Origin: Bradymonas sp963697525
GTDB taxonomy: Bacteria > Myxococcota_A > Bradymonadia > Bradymonadales > Bradymonadaceae
DNA length: 64,000 nt
Assembly (NCBI GenBank): GCA_963697525.1
Contig: OY969087.1
Location: 2,046,001 to 2,110,000 of the forward strand
Direction: 5' to 3'
Shown here: one piece after another, positions 60,661-64,000 of the stretch
How the letters are laid out: every line of letters starts with the position of its first letter
Position numbering within the stretch: the stretch's first letter is position 1
Notes under the pieces: model-generated
Databases searched by the model: none
Told to the model about the DNA's origin: nothing
The model's input: the letters and a program-made list of their open reading frames with translations, nothing else
Program-made: the position numbers and the translations under genes

Positions 60661-62046
60661 TCAAGCTCGCAAGTCCGCCAAAATCGCGCGCGCCTTGCTG
60701 ACTTTGATCTCTCCGGATTCGATGAGCCGCTCGACCACCGCGCTCATCTCGTCGCTGGTGGCGCCGGCGGTGGCGGCCACGCTGCGCGCGTGCAGAGACA
60801 TGTGGCCGCGTTGGATGCCCTCGGTGGCCAGGGCCTTGAGCGCGCCCAGGTTCTGGGCCAGGCCCACGGCGCCCATGACCTGGGCGAGCTCGCGGGCGCC
60901 GTCGATGCGCAGGATGCGGTGGGCGAGTTGGACGGTGGGGTGCAGTTTGATGGGGCCGCCGACGGTGCCCACCTGCATGGGCACCTCCAATTCGCCGACC
61001 AGGCAGTCGTCCTCGATATACCACACGGCCATGGGTCGGTACTGGCCGTCGCGGCAGCAGTAGGCGTGCGCGCCGGCCTCGACGGCTCGCCAGTCGTTGC
61101 CGGTGGCGATGCATACCGAGCTGATGCCGTTCATGATCCCCTTGTTGTGGGTCGTGGCCCGGTAGGGGTCGGTCTCGGCAAATTCGCTGGCGTGGGCGAT
61201 GCCCTCGGCGACCTGGCGGCCGGTGTAGCCCTTCCAGGCCAGGTGCTCGAAGGGGATCTTGCAGCGCGAGCGCACCAGGCGCTTGTCGGCCAGGTTGGAT
61301 AGGATGCGCAAGAAGACCTTGCCGCCGGTCAGCTCCTCGACGCGCGGGGCGATGCCCTCGGCCATGGTGTTGACCAGGTTGGCGCCCATGGCGTCGACGG
61401 CGTCGATGTGCAGGTGGACCACCAGCATCTTGCGGTAGGCGCCGTCGTCGAGGATGCGCACCTCCACGTCGGTGGCCCCGCCGCCGCGCTCGAGCATATT
61501 GGGCTCGAAGCTATTGGCCAGGGCGACCAGCTCGTGGCGGGCGTCGAGCACCGCGTCGCGCGCGGCCTCGAAGTCCTCGCAGCCAACCACCTGCACCTGG
61601 CCGATCATCACGTTGGATTCGCAGTGGGAGTCGAACCCGCCGCTCTGGCGCACGATCTTGGCGCAGTGGCTGACCGCGGCGATGACGCTGGGCTCCTCGA
61701 CGGCCATGGGCACGACGTAGTCGTGGCCGTTGATGGTGAAGTTGAGCCCCAGCCCCAGCGGCAGCTCGAGCACGCCGATGCAGTTCTCGACCATCTTGTT
61801 GGCCGTCTGCCGGCTCAGACCCCCGCGAGGCCCGCGCAACAGGCGCGCGTCGGCCGGCTGGAGCACGCCGCGCTCGACCAGGCAGTCGAGGCGCTCGTCG
61901 AGATCCATGCGGTAGAACCCCGAGATGCGGCTGGAGGGACGCTCCGAGGCGCCCGCCGACTGCGTGCGCCCGCTGGGGCGGCTCGGGTCAGATTCGCTGT
62001 CGGGGTCGAACTGGGTCATATTCGAGTTCGCTCTCAACTGCAGCAT
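60661..62046 (-). CDS. mvaA: HMG-CoA reductase (class II-like)
   Basis: 461 residues. The enzyme reduces 3-hydroxy-3-methylglutaryl-CoA to mevalonate, the committed step of mevalonate isoprenoid synthesis, in the cytoplasm. Catalytic residues align with the Pseudomonas mevalonii enzyme: Glu118 in V-E-E-P-S, Lys302 in T-T-H-N-K-G, Asp318 in G-N-D-W-R-A-V-E and His415 in G-H-M-S-L-H-A-R. Additional motifs are V-E-N-C-I-G (86-91) and D-A-M-G-A-N near 218-223. The protein lacks membrane helices, as in class II, and has about 45 extra residues at a Ser/Pro-rich N-terminus. Other mevalonate genes are not in the window. ATG for M-T-Q-F-D-P is an alternative start nine codons on. Confidence 0.9.
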   Translation of the reverse strand: MLQLRANSNMTQFDPDSESDPSRPSGRTQSAGASERPSSRISGFYRMDLDERLDCLVERGVLQPADARLLRGPRGGLSRQTANKMVENCIGVLELPLGLGLNFTINGHDYVVPMAVEEPSVIAAVSHCAKIVRQSGGFDSHCESNVMIGQVQVVGCEDFEAARDAVLDARHELVALANSFEPNMLERGGGATDVEVRILDDGAYRKMLVVHLHIDAVDAMGANLVNTMAEGIAPRVEELTGGKVFLRILSNLADKRLVRSRCKIPFEHLAWKGYTGRQVAEGIAHASEFAETDPYRATTHNKGIMNGISSVCIATGNDWRAVEAGAHAYCCRDGQYRPMAVWYIEDDCLVGELEVPMQVGTVGGPIKLHPTVQLAHRILRIDGARELAQVMGAVGLAQNLGALKALATEGIQRGHMSLHARSVAATAGATSDEMSAVVERLIESGEIKVSKARAILADLRA

Positions 62047-62363
62047 GTCGTCTGTCCTGTGCGAAAGACTCGCGCGTTGTTACATGAAGTGAGCCGGCGG
62101 GCAACCGTGCCCGACTGCCCGCAGCCTCCTAACCATTCGATGCACACCGGTCGCATCCGGTGACACCAGCGCCCCAAACTCGGCCGATTGGGGCACCGTA
62201 GTGGTTAGTGCAGGCGCCTGCCCACCTTCAACGGTTTTCCGACGAATGGTCGAAAAGGCGAGGTGAATCGCAACCACGAGACGTGAGTCGTGTCGACTCC
62301 ATGTCGACTCGCGGGAAGAACGAGGTCCGCGCGGCGATCGTTCCGAAAAAAACGAGCGCGCCG
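62047..62363. other. Intergenic region with a short hairpin
   Basis: No gene is visible. A perfect hairpin with stem CCCCAA/TTGGGG and a 10-base loop lies at 62172-62193, nested inside the wider inverted pair CTAACCA (about 62128) and TGGTTAG (about 62202). The promoter for the HMG-CoA reductase gene is expected near its start at 62046. Confidence 0.5.
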
Positions 62364-62624
62364 TCAGCGCTTGAAGCGACGGATATACAACTGCGGGTCG
62401 ATGCCCTTGGCCCAGCGCACCAGCACCTGCACCGCGCCCTGGTAGGGCTGTTGCTGGTCGAGGTTGACGTGGGTCCACACGTCCTCGACCTCGCATACCT
62501 TGGTGGAGCCGCGCCATTTGACCAGCACGTGCTCGCCGATGCGCGGCACGCGGTATTCGTGGTCGGAGCGCGACCCGGGGATGGGGACTTCGGCGTTTTC
62601 GTCGACAATGACAATCTGGTACAT
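62364..62624 (-). CDS. Small hypothetical protein, SH3-like pattern
   Basis: 86 residues from M-Y-Q-I-V-I-V-D-E-N-A-E-V. Short strands with R-V-P-R-I-G-E-H-V-L-V-K-W, V-W-T-H-V-N-L-D and V-Q-V-L-V-R-W-A-K-G, and a basic tail. The pattern of five or so strands could fit an SH3-like barrel, but this is a guess. No signal peptide. Single gene, divergent from the barrel-like gene at 62727. Confidence 0.65.
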   Translation of the reverse strand: MYQIVIVDENAEVPIPGSRSDHEYRVPRIGEHVLVKWRGSTKVCEVEDVWTHVNLDQQQPYQGAVQVLVRWAKGIDPQLYIRRFKR

Positions 62625-62726
62625 AATGGCACCGAGCACTCGGCAAGAATACGAACGACTGCGGCCTACACTGGGTTGAGGCCTACACTGGGCAAGTATA
62701 GGCAGTTTTGCACACGCGCGGAAGGC

Positions 62727-63836
62727 ATGACGGAGCCGGCGATGTATCTGGCAAGAATGGTGGCGTTGTTATTGGTGGTGTTGGCGCCGGCGGTGGCGAT
62801 GGCCGAGCCCGGCGGCGCGCCCGACGAAAAGGGAGCCGACCAGGCGACGGACACGACGCGGTCCTCCGACGCGCAGGCCGTGCCAAACTCGTTTGTGTCG
62901 GGCTCGCTGCGCACCGTTGAGCCCGACCAGGACTTCGGCCAGCGCGCGCCCGCGGCCTCGGAGCGTTTCGCGGGACCGCAGTTGTCGGCCGCGCCGGTCG
63001 ACCGTCGTCGGGACATCAATCCCATGTCCGACCGCAATATCCTGGCGCCCATGGCCCTGACGCCGCCGGCGGGCACGGTGTCGTTTACCAACGTCGACAT
63101 CCTGGGCAATTACCTGACGTACGCCCCCACCGATCGGCTGGCGGTGACCGCCGGGGCGGTCGTGCCGCTGAGCCGGGGCGACTTCGTGGGCAGCTTGTCG
63201 GTCAAATACACGGTCTACAAGTCCAGCGACCTCATCGTGAGCGTGCTTCCATTCGGCGCCGGCGACCGCGGCACGCGCGCCACGGATACCTATCAGTGGG
63301 GCGTGGGCGCCGGGGTGTTCGCCGACGTGCCCGTCGTCGACACCGTCGTGCTCAGCGCCGGGGCGGCCGGCTACCTCCCCATCGACGCCGGCTACGACCG
63401 CTACGCCTGCTCCGGCGGCGGAGACGTCGTCGATGTGCCCTGCGCCACCGACACCACGAGTACGCCGGTCTCGACCGGCGGACGCTGGTTCGCCGGCACC
63501 CTGGGCGCGCGGTGGTATCTGCTGGACAACTTTGCGCTCAGCGGCGAGTTGATCATGGGCGGCAGTTGGGGGACATTCTTGGGGATTGGCGACGTCGGGA
63601 ATGATGTCGAGACCCTGCGCGATCGCATTGAGAACCCGGACTTTGCCTTCGGCGTCCCTCACGGGCAGGGACCGATCGTGTCGGTCAGCGGCACCTGGGC
63701 CGGAAGCAAGGGCCGCACGGCGCTGCAATTCGCGCTGGTGCTGCTCCACCATCAGGACGACCCGCAGACCCTGGTGACCGACGAGAGCCAGCGCCTGCTC
63801 TTGCTGCCGATGCTGTCCGCCACCCTCAATTTTTGA
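62727..63836 (+). CDS. Probable outer-membrane beta-barrel protein
   Basis: 369 residues from ATG 62727. Signal peptide ends A-M-A (about 24-26), followed by a polar 60-residue linker. From about residue 110 the sequence is strand-like with alternating hydrophobic residues and glycines (V-S-F-T-N-V-D-I-L-G-N-Y-L-T-Y, then A-V-T-A-G-A-V-V-P-L) and ends in a C-terminal Phe, as typical for outer-membrane barrels recognised by BamA. A disulfide may link C-S-G-G-G-D-V-V-D-V-P-C. A ligand or transport role is not evident. Confidence 0.75.
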   Translation: MTEPAMYLARMVALLLVVLAPAVAMAEPGGAPDEKGADQATDTTRSSDAQAVPNSFVSGSLRTVEPDQDFGQRAPAASERFAGPQLSAAPVDRRRDINPMSDRNILAPMALTPPAGTVSFTNVDILGNYLTYAPTDRLAVTAGAVVPLSRGDFVGSLSVKYTVYKSSDLIVSVLPFGAGDRGTRATDTYQWGVGAGVFADVPVVDTVVLSAGAAGYLPIDAGYDRYACSGGGDVVDVPCATDTTSTPVSTGGRWFAGTLGARWYLLDNFALSGELIMGGSWGTFLGIGDVGNDVETLRDRIENPDFAFGVPHGQGPIVSVSGTWAGSKGRTALQFALVLLHHQDDPQTLVTDESQRLLLLPMLSATLNF

Positions 63837-63844
63837 GGCTCCGA

Positions 63845-63945
63845 GCCCCGCGCCGAAAGGCGCCAAGCCCCAAGCCCCGCGCCGCCCCGCGGCGCCAAGC
63901 CCTAAGACCCAAGCCCCAAGACTATGTCCAACTCATCCATCCCAT
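63845..63945. repeat. GC-rich tandem/inverted repeat after the barrel gene
   Basis: Units of the type AAGCCCCGCGCCG and GGCGCCAAGCCC repeat about twice, with short inverted matches (GGCGCC). Position directly after the stop suggests a terminator-like function, but no U-tract is present. Confidence 0.55.
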
Positions 63946-64000
63946 TCGGCCAATCCCCGCCCGATCTAAAAACCGACATCCCCGGCCCCCAATCAGTGGC

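Noticed and set aside
1..64000. tRNA or rRNA genes
   Set aside because: None was recognised; intergenic gaps are short or filled with repeats. A covariance-model search would be needed to exclude a tRNA.

Overview
The window is GC-rich, densely coded DNA from a Gram-negative bacterium with many lipoproteins and outer-membrane proteins. Several gene types point to a myxobacterium-like or Bradymonadales-like lineage: a lipoprotein with Myxococcus-type cysteine-rich disulfide repeats (42182-43987), beta-propeller lipoproteins, PEGA and PKD proteins, polymorphic Rhs toxins, and a class II HMG-CoA reductase. The taxonomic placement is inference. I recognised no rRNA or tRNA genes, CRISPR arrays or intact transposases.

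Region 1 (1-16.8 kb) is ordinary chromosome. It holds a PEGA/beta-barrel gene cut by the window edge, then a tightly packed TPR, HEAT-lipoprotein, crotonase and thymidylate kinase run; two GT4 glycosyltransferases on the minus strand; an MMPL/RND transporter; a frameshifted PKD/lamin-tail gene; two paralogous beta-propeller lipoproteins; an alpha/beta-hydrolase lipoprotein; a small DUF5335-like gene; and a divergent stand-alone diadenylate-cyclase-domain gene.

Region 2 (17-42 kb) is the most interesting multi-gene unit on the plus strand. It contains a membrane-anchored von Willebrand A protein (17983), a 1245-residue protein with an FtsZ/tubulin-type GGTGSGS loop (21077), a 1394-residue two-helix membrane protein with a second nucleotide-binding-like N-terminus (31647), and a giant protein with an N-terminal membrane domain, a P-loop helicase-like core and a transglutaminase-like domain lacking the usual cysteine (35824). 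The giant frame reads straight through a palindromic repeat into what looks like a separate lipoprotein (40912-42030). Together these resemble, and extend, the FtsZ-like/vWA systems proposed to remodel membranes. An accessory island (24.8-31.6 kb) sits inside this unit. It carries a RelE/ParE-type toxin with a frameshifted antitoxin and an array of broken Rhs 3' ends, each with its own C-terminal toxin and a neighbouring probable immunity gene. The Rhs part is flanked by two 718-bp direct repeats about 98-99% identical.

Region 3 (44-57.6 kb) is a minus-strand cluster of proteins I cannot assign to any family. It has two small 129-residue paralogs, a roughly 1213-residue protein broken by a frameshift, 82- and 150-residue proteins, a 2398-residue giant and a lipoprotein. 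It begins in an AT-rich intergenic region and is the best candidate here for a wholly undescribed system.

Region 4 (58-64 kb) returns to ordinary genes: an uncharacterised helical protein, a YagU-like membrane protein, HMG-CoA reductase (mevalonate pathway), a small hypothetical and an outer-membrane barrel-like protein. Throughout the window several families of palindromic dispersed repeats occur, at least three of them overlapping or interrupting reading frames.
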